This document shows positions 45,648-54,811 of a stretch of DNA of 64,000 nt, piece after piece. Source of the DNA: Paracoccus saliphilus (GTDB lineage: Bacteria > Pseudomonadota > Alphaproteobacteria > Rhodobacterales > Rhodobacteraceae); NCBI RefSeq assembly GCF_028553805.1, contig NZ_CP067140.1, positions 4,314,449-4,378,448 of the forward strand, in the 5' to 3' direction. Within the stretch, counting starts at the first letter, position 1; the number at the start of each line of letters is the position of its first letter. The notes beneath the pieces are model-generated. The model did no database searches. It was given only the letters and a program-made list of their open reading frames with translations, and was not told the origin of the DNA. The position numbers and the translations under genes are program-made.

Positions 45648-46198
45648 GATTTGGAATGAACGAGCAGAACGAACAGCCGACCGAAGACATCACCGAAGAG
45701 GATCAGCTGGCCGAAATCGAGGAACTGGCCGACGAGATAGCGCGGCTTACCGCCGAACGGGATGAATTCCGCGACAAGTTCATGCGTGCGCTGGCCGACG
45801 CGGAAAATTCGCGCAAGCGTGCCGACAAGGACCGCCGCGACGCCGAACAATATGGCGGCTCGCGCCTGGCCCGCGATCTGCTGCCCGTCCATGACGCGTT
45901 GACCCGTGCCCTCGACGCTGTCGGGGATGAACAGCAAGAGGCCGCCAAGGCGCTGATCGAAGGGGTGGATCTGACCCTGCGCGAATTGTCGAATGTCTTC
46001 AGCAAGCATGGAATCACCGTGATCCGGCCGGAACCCGGCGAGAAATTCGACCCGACCTACCACGAGGCGATGTTCGAGGCCGCCGTCCCCGGCACCAAGG
46101 CCGGAGAGATCATCCAGGTCATGGATAACGGTTTCCGCCTGCATGACCGCCTGCTGCGCCCGGCCAAGGTCGGCGTTTCCTCGACACAGGAAAGCTGA
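45644..46198 (+). CDS. grpE: Nucleotide exchange factor GrpE
   Basis: Releases ADP from DnaK. Seen: acidic disordered N-terminus, a long coiled coil (about 25-60, ELADEIARLTAERDEFRDKFMRALADAENSRKR), four-helix part, then the beta-wing HGITVIRPEPGEKFDPTYHEAMF..FRLHDRLLRPAKVGV; 184 residues. The ATG at 45644 overlaps the hrcA stop (ATGA) and has GGA at a suitable distance; the ATG at 45656 is an alternative. Confidence 0.95.
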   Translation: MRFGMNEQNEQPTEDITEEDQLAEIEELADEIARLTAERDEFRDKFMRALADAENSRKRADKDRRDAEQYGGSRLARDLLPVHDALTRALDAVGDEQQEAAKALIEGVDLTLRELSNVFSKHGITVIRPEPGEKFDPTYHEAMFEAAVPGTKAGEIIQVMDNGFRLHDRLLRPAKVGVSSTQES

Positions 46199-46271
46199 GG
46201 CGTTCTCAGCCACACCACGCACTTGCCCGGAACCGGGGGCCGCAGGCTCACCGGGCGAGTGTTGACTGCGC

Positions 46272-46733
46272 CTATCTCAGAGGCAATGTCATATCCCAGC
46301 GATCCAGCCCCGGACCGAACCCGTCAGGTATGATCTTCGAGACGGTGAAGCCAAGTCGCTCATAGAAACCACGGGAATGTTGGCTCGTTTCTATCGTTAA
46401 CTCGACGATAGTTGGAATGGCGCGCGCCAATGTCAGTCTGGCCTCTGTCAGCTTGGCACCAAACCCCTGCCCATGCAGAGCATGTTCGACCATTCCCCAT
46501 TCGAGCGATGCTTTCCCCGTCACTTCGTCGGCAAGCAGCCCTCCGCAAGCGATCACAGAATCCTCGCGCGTGAGAACCAGGTAGGTGCTGCCCCTGGCGT
46601 TCAGATTTTCCAGGAACTCGGAAAACTGCGCGCGCTCTTCCGGTGCAAAGAGGGTCGGCAGGTTGCTATCGAATATGGCCAAACAGGCAGAAAAATCGCC
46701 GGGCAGGTAGGGCCGGGATATGATGTCGCTCAT
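46272..46733 (-). CDS. GNAT family N-acetyltransferase
   Basis: Acetyl-CoA-dependent acyltransferase of unknown substrate. Seen: a degenerate motif A around VEHALHGQGFGAKLTEARLTLA, then TIVELTIETSQHSRGFYERLGFTV, the typical GNAT C-terminal part; 153 residues. Convergent with grpE. Upstream lies the long region with iteron element copy B. Confidence 0.85.
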   Translation of the reverse strand: MSDIISRPYLPGDFSACLAIFDSNLPTLFAPEERAQFSEFLENLNARGSTYLVLTREDSVIACGGLLADEVTGKASLEWGMVEHALHGQGFGAKLTEARLTLARAIPTIVELTIETSQHSRGFYERLGFTVSKIIPDGFGPGLDRWDMTLPLR

Positions 46734-47160
46734 GCCGCTAGATTAGCGGTGACTGTTCTCGATTGTCTAGCACATGTCTGTGAGGCCTCTAAGCCCGATT
46801 CTTTCTCATCCCGGCGCCGCTTCAACCTCTCCGATATCCTCCCGCGTTAACCTTAATGAAACGAAGGCTTAAGCATGGATTCATGCATGACGTTAGGTCA
46901 CCTTGGCGGCGTGCGTTGCCTGTGTACGCCCTGTGTACGGGTTGTGCACGTTCGGTGTACGCCTTGTGCATCCGAAAACCCAGCATCCGCTGTGTCAAGG
47001 CGCCTTTCTGTTGCGCACTGTCACCGATGCAACGCGCGCAGCCGTTGCCGCTCCGTTCTGCGCCCCCCAACTCCGCGACGCTACAACCTTCCGCTGACTT
47101 GCCGATTCTTCCCGTCCGCGCGACGCTTGGTAAGAGACTCGGTCATCGGAGGAGGGGACC
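46734..47160. other. Divergent intergenic region upstream of gfa
   Basis: 427 nt between the acetyltransferase and gfa starts. Contains the inverted repeat GCATG-N4-CATGC (46873-46886), which could be a regulator site, and iteron element copy B (46905-47048). The strong ribosome binding site GGAGGAGGGG precedes gfa. The short open frames across the element look like by-products of its repeats, not genes. Confidence 0.6.
46905..47048 (+). repeat. Dispersed 11-bp iteron element, copy B
   Basis: Five tandem 11-mers without gaps: TGTGTACGCCC (46921), TGTGTACGGGT (46932), TGTGCACGTTC (46943), GGTGTACGCCT (46954), TGTGCATCCGA (46965). Before them GGCGTGCGTTGCC; after them AAAACCCAGCATCC and, 50 nt on, GCAACG-N8-CGTTGC (47029-47048). 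Same order of parts as in copies A and C. Confidence 0.82.
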
Positions 47161-47745
47161 ATGACAAATACAGCAGGGGTGAAAATTCATCCCGCCGTCG
47201 ATAGCGGCGTCAAATCAGGAAACCCGAATTTTTCCGGTGGTACGCTCAGTTGTCGCTGCGCTAGCAATCCGGTCAAGGTGCGGGTTGGTGCGCAGACCGC
47301 GCATAACCATGTCTGCGGCTGCACCAAATGTTGGAAACCTGACGGCGCGACCTTCAGCCAGATCGCTGTCGTGTCGCGCGATGCGGTCGAAGTTCTTGAA
47401 AACGCCGATAAACTGGAAGTCGTCAATGCCGAGGCGCCGATCCAGCGCTATCGTTGCCGCGATTGCGGCGTGCATATGTATGGCCGCATCGAGAACAAGG
47501 ACCATCCGTTCTACGGCCTCGATTTCGTGCATACCGAGCTTTCGTCGGAAGACGGCTGGTCCGCGCCGGAATTCGCGGCCTTCGTCAGTTCGATCATCGA
47601 ATCGGGCGTCGATCCGTCGGAGATGGACGCCATCCGGTCGCGCCTGCGCGAGCTGGGACTAGAACCTTATGACGCATTGTCTCCACCCCTGATGGATGCG
47701 ATTGCGACTCATGTGGCGAAACGATCCGGTGCGCTTCCCGCTTGA
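47161..47745 (+). CDS. gfa: S-(hydroxymethyl)glutathione synthase
   Basis: Glutathione-dependent formaldehyde-activating enzyme; speeds adduct formation between formaldehyde and glutathione, the substrate of FlhA. Seen: zinc-binding CxC at Cys31/33, CGCTKC (Cys52, 54, 57), and [12 protein letters not shown]; 194 residues, as in Paracoccus Gfa. First gene of the formaldehyde set gfa-flhA-fghA. Confidence 0.95.
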   Translation: MTNTAGVKIHPAVDSGVKSGNPNFSGGTLSCRCASNPVKVRVGAQTAHNHVCGCTKCWKPDGATFSQIAVVSRDAVEVLENADKLEVVNAEAPIQRYRCRDCGVHMYGRIENKDHPFYGLDFVHTELSSEDGWSAPEFAAFVSSIIESGVDPSEMDAIRSRLRELGLEPYDALSPPLMDAIATHVAKRSGALPA

Positions 47746-47844
47746 CGGAATCCGTGCCGGTTGAACCCGAAATTCGGAGGGGCTGCGAAAAGGCGGCCCT
47801 TTCGAACATGATATGAACCTGTTGAGATTGATAGGAGAATTGCG

Positions 47845-48972
<1,128 letters not shown>

Positions 48973-48997
48973 TCCGTCACGGCTGCTTAGGTAATGA

Positions 48998-49024
48998 AAC
49001 GGCGGGGCCATCGGTCCCGCCGTT
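48998..49024 (+). terminator. Hairpin after flhA
   Basis: 12-bp stem AACGGCGGGGCC / GGTCCCGCCGTT with one G-T pair and a 3-nt loop, 26 nt after the flhA stop and before the ClpP-like gene. Only TT follows, so a partial terminator is likely. Confidence 0.6.
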
Positions 49025-49051
49025 GCCATGCGAATGAAGGAGAGCAGTCCC

Positions 49052-49681
49052 ATGCGGCACCAGTGGCTGGACGATGACGACGATCAGGAAGAGGACGAAC
49101 CGCAAAAGGGTGACAAGGAGGGACTTGGCCTTCCCGAAGGCGACAATATCGGCAAGCTGTATTTCAAGTCGCGCACCGTGATTGTCGCGGGCACGATCAC
49201 CGACAAGCTGGCGCAGCGCACCGTCGCGCACCTGCTCGCGCTGGCCGAGGACGGCGACGATCCGATCAACATGCTGATCAGCTCTCCCGGCGGGCATGTC
49301 GAATCTGGCGACATGATCCACGATGTTATCAAGTTCATCCGCCCCACCGTGCGCACCATCGGCTCGGGTTGGGTGGCAAGTGCCGGGGCGCTGATCTTCG
49401 TTGGTGCGCAGAAGAAAAATCGTTTCTGCCTGCCCAACACCCGCTTTCTGCTGCATCAGCCTTCGGGCGGGATCGGTGGAACCTCCTCGGACATGATGAT
49501 CCAGGCAGAGCAGATCCGCCAGATGCGCCAGCGCCTGAACGAGATTTTTGCCGATGCCACCGGCCAGACGGCCGAGCGGATCGAGCAGGACACCAAGCGC
49601 GATTTCTGGCTGAACACGCAAGAAGCGCTGGAATACGGATTGCTGGGCAAGATCATCCGCAGCGTGGATGAGCTGAAATGA
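49052..49681 (+). CDS. ClpP-like serine protease
   Basis: Member of the ClpP/crotonase-fold protease family, distinct from the housekeeping ClpP. Seen: an acidic N-terminus (WLDDDDDQEEDE), nucleophile Ser110 in GWVASAGALIF, His135 in FLLHQPSGG, Asp184 in KRDFWL, so the catalytic triad is complete; 209 residues. ATG at 49052 with GGAGAG upstream. Overlaps the next gene (ATGA). Placement inside a formaldehyde operon is notable; target unknown. The clpX/clpA partner is not nearby. Confidence 0.85.
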   Translation: MRHQWLDDDDDQEEDEPQKGDKEGLGLPEGDNIGKLYFKSRTVIVAGTITDKLAQRTVAHLLALAEDGDDPINMLISSPGGHVESGDMIHDVIKFIRPTVRTIGSGWVASAGALIFVGAQKKNRFCLPNTRFLLHQPSGGIGGTSSDMMIQAEQIRQMRQRLNEIFADATGQTAERIEQDTKRDFWLNTQEALEYGLLGKIIRSVDELK

Positions 49682-50199
49682 ATCTGTGCGGGGAGGTCAG
49701 GATCCGCCCCGCCCATGATGCCGATCGCGACGCCATCTGGGCGATCCTCGAACCGGTCTATCGCGCGGGAGAGACTTATTGCATCCCGCGCGATATCGGC
49801 CGCGAGGATGCCTTGGCGGATTGGTTCGCTTCTCCATTTTCCGTTTTCGTGGCGGAAATCGACGGCAATATCCTCGGCACCAGTCATATCGGCGCGAATC
49901 GACCCGGAGGCGGGGCGCATGTCGCCAACGCCTCCTTTGCCACGCATCAACGGGCACGGGGCAGGGGCGTTGCCCGCGCATTGGGCGAACATTCCAAGAG
50001 ATGGGCGAAGGAACAGGGTTTCCGGGCGATACAGTTCAACTTTGTCGTTTCGACCAATGCCGATGCCGTCCATTTGTGGCAGAAAGTCGGATTCGAGATT
50101 GTCGGCCGCCTGCCGGGCGCGTTTCTTCACCCGCAGCAGGGGCCGGTCGATGCGCTGGTTATGTTTCACGAATTGAAGGGAGGGCCAGATGAGCCTTGA
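49678..50199 (+). CDS. GNAT family N-acetyltransferase
   Basis: Acetyltransferase of unknown substrate. Seen: VRIRPAHDADRDAIWAILEPVYRAGETY, a clear acetyl-CoA loop QRARGRGVARALGEHSKRWAKEQGF, and FNFVVSTNADAVHLWQKVGFEIVGRLPGAF; 173 residues. Overlaps the ClpP-like gene by 4 nt and fghA by 11 nt, so it is co-translated with the formaldehyde pathway; possible role in protein or small-amine acetylation is speculation. Confidence 0.87.
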   Translation: MNLCGEVRIRPAHDADRDAIWAILEPVYRAGETYCIPRDIGREDALADWFASPFSVFVAEIDGNILGTSHIGANRPGGGAHVANASFATHQRARGRGVARALGEHSKRWAKEQGFRAIQFNFVVSTNADAVHLWQKVGFEIVGRLPGAFLHPQQGPVDALVMFHELKGGPDEP

Positions 50200-51022
50200 G
50201 ACCATATCTGAGAACCGCAGCTTTGGCGGCACGCAGGGCGTATATCGCCACAAATCGCAGGCCACCGGGACCGAGATGACCTTCGGTCTGTTCCTGCCGG
50301 AAGAGGCTCAGCATGGCCGGGTGCCGGTGCTGTGGTATCTCTCGGGCCTGACTTGCACCCATGAAAATGCCATGAGCAAGGCCGCCGCGCAGGAATGGTG
50401 CGCCGAGGCGGGCATCGCCATCGTCTTTCCCGACACCTCGCCCCGTGGCTATGACGTGGCCGATGACGAGGCTTTCGATCTGGGCAAGGGCGCGGGCTTT
50501 TACGTGAATGCCACGCAGGATCCATGGAAGCCGCATTTCCAGATGTGGCATTATGTCGTGCATGAACTTCCCGAACTGCTCAGCGATAATTTTGCCATCG
50601 ACCGCGATGCGATGGGCATCACCGGCCATTCGATGGGTGGTCACGGCGCCTTGACCATCGCAATGACCCATCCCGAGCGCTACAAATCCGTATCGGCCTT
50701 TGCGCCGATCGCGAACCCGACCGAGTCGGATTGGGGCAAGAAACAACTGACCGCCTATCTGGGGGATGATCGCGACGCGTGGCGCGCGCATGATTCGACC
50801 ATCCTGATGACGGAAAGGGGGTTCCCCGGCGAGATCCTGATCGACCAGGGCAGCAGCGACCAGTTCCTCGACCTGCTCAAGCCGGAATCACTGGCCCATG
50901 CGATGATGGCCCGCCGACAGCCAGGGCAGTTTCGAATGCAGCCGGGCTACGACCATAGCTATTTCTTCGTTCAAAGCTTCATGGCCGATCATGTCATGTG
51001 GCATGCGGAACGGTTGATCTGA
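50189..51022 (+). CDS. fghA: S-formylglutathione hydrolase
   Basis: Esterase D-type serine hydrolase; releases formate and glutathione from S-formylglutathione, ending the pathway begun by Gfa and FlhA. Seen: LSGLTCTHENAMSKAAAQEW, DTSPRGYDVADDEAFDLGKGAGFYVNATQDPW, nucleophile Ser148 in GHSMGGHGA, and GYDHSYFF with the catalytic His; 277 residues. Ribosome binding site AGGGAGGG. Confidence 0.96.
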   Translation: MSLETISENRSFGGTQGVYRHKSQATGTEMTFGLFLPEEAQHGRVPVLWYLSGLTCTHENAMSKAAAQEWCAEAGIAIVFPDTSPRGYDVADDEAFDLGKGAGFYVNATQDPWKPHFQMWHYVVHELPELLSDNFAIDRDAMGITGHSMGGHGALTIAMTHPERYKSVSAFAPIANPTESDWGKKQLTAYLGDDRDAWRAHDSTILMTERGFPGEILIDQGSSDQFLDLLKPESLAHAMMARRQPGQFRMQPGYDHSYFFVQSFMADHVMWHAERLI

Positions 51023-51098
51023 AGGCTTGGTTTCTCAGGATTCGTCCTGATTTGTTCCGATCCGGATGGAAACCGTTGATGATTGCGTCCCGCGATGG

Positions 51099-51121
51099 CC
51101 GGGGGGTTTCACACCCCCCGG
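51099..51121 (+). terminator. Hairpin terminator after fghA
   Basis: Perfect 9-bp stem CCGGGGGGT / ACCCCCCGG with a 5-nt loop, 77 nt after the fghA stop and 8 nt before motif copy 2. No T run follows, which fits the pattern of other strong stems here. Confidence 0.65.
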
Positions 51122-51128
51122 GCCCCCG

Positions 51129-51152
51129 TGGGATATTTCCATGAAGAAGAAG
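51129..51152 (+). repeat. Short dispersed motif, copy 2
   Basis: GTGGGATATTTCC followed by ATGAAGAAGAAG, a variant of the motif at 11104-11127 with TCCATG in place of TGGACA. Again just downstream of a GC-rich hairpin and a plus-strand gene. Confidence 0.55.
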
Positions 51153-51372
51153 CTGTGCCGGTTGGGGACGGGCGATTCTGGCAGAAACCGGAGTGATTTA
51201 CGCGATTGCCGATCGTTCCCGATCATCCTGCCGAATAACCATCAGACTTTAGGGGCAAGTGGCAGGGCGGCAGATTGACGCAGGCGGGTGCGCGTCCAAA
51301 ACTGGCTTCATGGACGAGCTGCGGGGGAGGACTTGACCGTAGCGGATGATCCAGAAGCGGAGGAACACATCC

Positions 51373-53280
51373 ATGAAACAACTGTTGAACAGCGCTGCGG
51401 TCGCGCTGCTGCTTTCGGGCGCAGCGGCCTATGCGAATGAAAGCGTCACGACCGAGGCCGGCGATACCGGTCAATGGGCAATCCAGACCGGTGACTATGC
51501 CAATACCCGTTATTCGGAGCTGGATCAGATCAACAAGGACAATGTCGGCGATATGCGAGTCGCCTGGACCTTCTCGACCGGCGTGCTGCGCGGCCATGAA
51601 GGCGGTCCGCTGATCATCGACGACATCATGTATATCCATACGCCCTTCCCGAACAATGTCTATGCCCTGGATCTGAATGACGAGGGCAAGATCCTGTGGA
51701 AATACCAGCCGGAGCAAGACCCCGAGGTCATCGCGGTGATGTGTTGCGATACCGTCAGCCGTGGCGTGGCCTATGCCGATGGCATGATCCTGCATCATCA
51801 GGCCGATACCACGCTGGTCGCGCTGGATGCCAAGACCGGCGAGGAAAAGTGGAAGGTCAAGACCGGCGACCCGTCGGTCGGCGAAACCAATACCGCCACC
51901 GTGATGCCGGTTGGCGACAAGGTCATTGTCGGCGTGTCCGGCGGTGAATACGGCGTACGTGGCCGTGTGACGGCCTATAATATTGCTGACGGTTCCGAAG
52001 TCTGGAAAGCCTATTCGACCGGTCCGGACGAGGAAATGCTGGTCGATCCCGAAGCTACAACGCATCTGGGAGAACCCATCGGCGCTGACAGCTCGCTCAA
52101 TAGCTGGGAAGGCGATCAGTGGAAGATCGGCGGCGGCACAACCTGGGGCTGGTATTCCTATGATCCCGAGCTAAACCTGATCTATTACGGCACGGGTAAC
52201 CCCTCGACCTGGAACCCGTCTCAGCGTCCGGGCGACAACAAGTGGTCGATGACCATCATGGCCCGCGATGCCGATACCGGTATGGCCAAGTGGTTCTACC
52301 AGATGACGCCACATGACGAATGGGATTTCGACGGCGTCAACGAGATGATCCTGACCGACCAGGAAGTCGATGGCGAGATGCGCAAGCTTCTGACCCATTT
52401 CGACCGGAACGGCCTTGCCTATACGCTTGACCGCGAATCCGGCGAGCTGCTGGTGGCCGAGAAATACGATCCGGCGGTGAACTGGACGACCGGCGTCGAC
52501 ATGGATCCGGAATCCGAGAACTACGGGCGTCCGGAAGTGGTTGCCGAATACTCGACCGAACAGAACGGCGAGGACACCAACACCACCGGCGTCTGCCCGG
52601 CGGCGCTTGGGACCAAGGACCAGCAACCGGCGGCCTATTCGCCCGATACCGGCCTGTTCTACGTGCCGACCAACCACGTCTGCATGGATTATGAGCCGTT
52701 CCGCGTGGCCTACACCGCCGGACAGCCCTATGTCGGCGCCACCCTGGCGATGTATCCCGCACCTGAAAGCCATGGCGGCATGGGCAACTTCATTGCCTGG
52801 GACAACATCAATGGCGAGATCAAGTGGTCGCTGCCCGAGCAATTCTCGGTGTGGTCGGGTGCTTTGGCAACTGCTGGCGGCGTGGTCTTCTATGGCACGC
52901 TGGAAGGCTACCTGAAGGCAATCGATGCTGAGACGGGCGACGAGCTTTACAAGTTCAAGACCCCTTCGGGCATCATCGGCAACGTCACCCCCTACATGCA
53001 TGACGGCAAGCAGTATATCGCGATCCTGTCGGGCGTTGGTGGCTGGGCCGGTATCGGTCTTGCGGCTGGTCTGACCAACCCGAATGACGGTCTGGGTGCC
53101 GTGGGTGGCTATGCCTCGCTCAGCGACTACACCGAGCTCGGTGGCCAGCTGACCGTGTTCGAAGTGCCGGGATCTGCCCCGGCTGACGCGGGAACCGAAG
53201 AGGCATCTGCCGAAGAAGCTCCTGCTGAAGAAGCATCGGCAGAAGAAGAGGCTCCTGCCGAGGAAGCAGCCACTGAATAA
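51373..53280 (+). CDS. xoxF: Lanthanide-dependent PQQ methanol dehydrogenase XoxF
   Basis: Periplasmic quinoprotein oxidising methanol (and formaldehyde) with electrons passed to XoxG. Seen: signal peptide 1-21, eight-bladed propeller W-motifs, the vicinal-cysteine ring [17 protein letters not shown], and [10 protein letters not shown]: Asp318-Phe319-Asp320, where calcium-type MxaF has Ala at the last position; the extra Asp is the lanthanide ligand. 635 residues. After the usual C-terminus (LTVFEVPG) follows a 38-residue Ala/Glu-rich tail of repeated [10 protein letters not shown] type, which is unusual. Confidence 0.96.
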   Translation: MKQLLNSAAVALLLSGAAAYANESVTTEAGDTGQWAIQTGDYANTRYSELDQINKDNVGDMRVAWTFSTGVLRGHEGGPLIIDDIMYIHTPFPNNVYALDLNDEGKILWKYQPEQDPEVIAVMCCDTVSRGVAYADGMILHHQADTTLVALDAKTGEEKWKVKTGDPSVGETNTATVMPVGDKVIVGVSGGEYGVRGRVTAYNIADGSEVWKAYSTGPDEEMLVDPEATTHLGEPIGADSSLNSWEGDQWKIGGGTTWGWYSYDPELNLIYYGTGNPSTWNPSQRPGDNKWSMTIMARDADTGMAKWFYQMTPHDEWDFDGVNEMILTDQEVDGEMRKLLTHFDRNGLAYTLDRESGELLVAEKYDPAVNWTTGVDMDPESENYGRPEVVAEYSTEQNGEDTNTTGVCPAALGTKDQQPAAYSPDTGLFYVPTNHVCMDYEPFRVAYTAGQPYVGATLAMYPAPESHGGMGNFIAWDNINGEIKWSLPEQFSVWSGALATAGGVVFYGTLEGYLKAIDAETGDELYKFKTPSGIIGNVTPYMHDGKQYIAILSGVGGWAGIGLAAGLTNPNDGLGAVGGYASLSDYTELGGQLTVFEVPGSAPADAGTEEASAEEAPAEEASAEEEAPAEEAATE

Positions 53281-53334
53281 TCGGACAAAGGCTCATACTT
53301 TCGTTCCGATTGAGCAAAAGTGATCTGTGAAAGG

Positions 53335-53361
53335 ACCGCCCCAGCGATAGACTGGGGCGGT
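53335..53361 (+). terminator. Hairpin between xoxF and xoxG
   Basis: Perfect 10-bp stem ACCGCCCCAG / CTGGGGCGGT with a 7-nt loop, then TCTGTCTG. Lies 55 nt after xoxF and 46 nt before xoxG, so it can limit read-through and keep XoxF in excess of its cytochrome. Confidence 0.65.
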
Positions 53362-53406
53362 TCTGTCTGAGGAGAGCAGACATTGTTATTTGGAGGAAGT
53401 CCGACA

Positions 53407-53994
53407 ATGAGAACCATTACCAGCCTTGCGGCGCTGGTCCTTGGCGCAACCGTGGCCGGCATGGCCTTTGCGCAAGAGGATACCGGCGAAAACGCTGCGC
53501 CAGCCGATGAGGAAGTCGAAATCAAGGAAGACCAGACCGTCATGCCAAGCGGCCATGACATCACCCCGTCCGAGATGATGGACGGGCGCTGGTACAACGA
53601 GGAAGGCATCCCGACCTTCAAGGTCGAGGATGACGGTACTGTCGATTACGCCACCTTCTCGGGCTTCCGCCGCTATCATGCGGAATGCCATGTCTGCCAC
53701 GGTCCGGATGGCGAGGGCTCGACCTATGCGCCGGCGCTGAAGAATTCGGTCCTGCGGATGGACTATTACGATTTCCAGCAAGTCGTTGCGTCCGGCAAGC
53801 AGGAGGTGAGCAATTCTGCAAACCAGGTGATGCCCGCCTTTGGCACCAACAAGAACGTGTGGTGCTATATCGACGATATCTATGTCTACCTGCTGGCGCG
53901 TGGCACCGATTCGATCCCGCGGGGGCGTCCGGCAGATAAGGCCGACAAGCCCGAGGAATTTGCCGCAGCCGAAGATTCCTGTATGTCGATGTAG
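53407..53994 (+). CDS. xoxG: Cytochrome c XoxG (electron acceptor of XoxF)
   Basis: Class I-type c cytochrome (called cycB, c-553i, in Paracoccus denitrificans) taking electrons from XoxF. Seen: signal peptide to about residue 22, heme motif ECHVCHG (Cys94, Cys97, His98), axial Met142 in VMPAFGTN, and a second pair of cysteines near the C-terminus (VWCYID, EDSCMSM); an acidic stretch follows the signal peptide. 195 residues. GGAGG before the ATG at 53407. Confidence 0.93.
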   Translation: MRTITSLAALVLGATVAGMAFAQEDTGENAAPADEEVEIKEDQTVMPSGHDITPSEMMDGRWYNEEGIPTFKVEDDGTVDYATFSGFRRYHAECHVCHGPDGEGSTYAPALKNSVLRMDYYDFQQVVASGKQEVSNSANQVMPAFGTNKNVWCYIDDIYVYLLARGTDSIPRGRPADKADKPEEFAAAEDSCMSM

Positions 53995-53995
53995 A

Positions 53996-54811
53996 ATGAG
54001 GACCTTTGTCTCATATGTTCTGATCGCCTGGCTCTGTTCTTCCGGGCTGGCAACCGCACAGGTGGCCGATCTGCGTTCGACGACGCAGTTCCGCGTCTGT
54101 GCGGATCCCGCGAATGCGCCGATGTCCGTCAAGGATGGCGACGGCTTCGAGAACGAGTTGGCCGATCTGTTCGGCCAGCTTCTGGACAGGCCAGTGACCT
54201 ATAGCTGGTTTCCCTCGGGCATGGGCTTTATCACCAAGACCTTGCGGGCAGGCACTTGCGACGTGGTGATGGGCTATGCGCAGGGCGACGAGCTGGTGCA
54301 GAACACGAACCACTATTACACTTCGGTCTACGGGATCGTGACCCGCAAGGACAGCGATCTTGCCTCGGTCGATCACTTGACCGACCCGGCGCTGAAGGAT
54401 CATCCCATCGGGGTGGTCGCGGGTACGCCTCCGGCCACGATCATGGCGCGGGCCGGATTGGCCAAGGATATGCGCGGCGCCGACCTGATGGTCGATCGCC
54501 GGGTTCAGGATCCGGTCGGAGATCTGCTTGACGGCGTCCGGGACGGAACACTGGATGCCGCCGTGTTGTGGGGACCCATGGCCGGACCAAGGATCAAGGA
54601 CGATCCCGATTTGCAGTTCACGCCGCTTCTGAAAGAGACGTCGGGGCCCAAGATGTTCTACCGCATCACCATGGGCGTGAGGCCCGGCGAACAGGAATGG
54701 AAGCGGGAACTCAATAGCCTGATCCGCCGCCACCAGGACGAGATCAACGCCATCCTGAAAGGGGCGGGCGTGCCGTTGGTTGATGATTATGGCAAGGAGC
54801 TTCTGCAATGA
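53996..54811 (+). CDS. xoxJ: XoxJ, periplasmic protein associated with methanol dehydrogenase
   Basis: Solute-binding-protein fold accessory protein (MxaJ/XoxJ family), thought to help activate or mature XoxF. Seen: signal peptide 1-24 ending ATA-Q, then RVCADPANAPMSVKDGDGFENELADLFG, TSVYGIVTRKDSDL, GVVAGTPPATIM and AAVLWGPMAG, typical of the quinoprotein-associated SBP family; 271 residues. The reading frame is open far upstream, but ATG 53996, 1 nt after the xoxG stop, gives the signal peptide. Overlaps the next gene by 4 nt. Confidence 0.92.
   Translation: MRTFVSYVLIAWLCSSGLATAQVADLRSTTQFRVCADPANAPMSVKDGDGFENELADLFGQLLDRPVTYSWFPSGMGFITKTLRAGTCDVVMGYAQGDELVQNTNHYYTSVYGIVTRKDSDLASVDHLTDPALKDHPIGVVAGTPPATIMARAGLAKDMRGADLMVDRRVQDPVGDLLDGVRDGTLDAAVLWGPMAGPRIKDDPDLQFTPLLKETSGPKMFYRITMGVRPGEQEWKRELNSLIRRHQDEINAILKGAGVPLVDDYGKELLQ

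Larger units (their letters stand above)
51023..51372. other. Intergenic region between fghA and xoxF
   Basis: 350 nt without a gene. Holds the strong hairpin at 51099-51121, copy 2 of the TATTT...GAAGAAG motif, and presumably the xoxF promoter in 51150-51340, where I see no clear -35/-10 pair. GGAGG stands 9 nt before the xoxF ATG. Confidence 0.6.

Noticed and set aside
46199..46271. Terminator between grpE and the acetyltransferase gene
   Set aside because: Only a short CCCGG/CCGGG pairing across about 20 nt with no T run; too weak to call.
46905..47048. CRISPR array
   Set aside because: The 11-bp units are gapless, without spacers, and no cas genes are in the window.
51223..52065. 280-codon open frame on the minus strand
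   Set aside because: Antisense to the start of xoxF and its upstream region, no recognisable motif or ribosome binding site.
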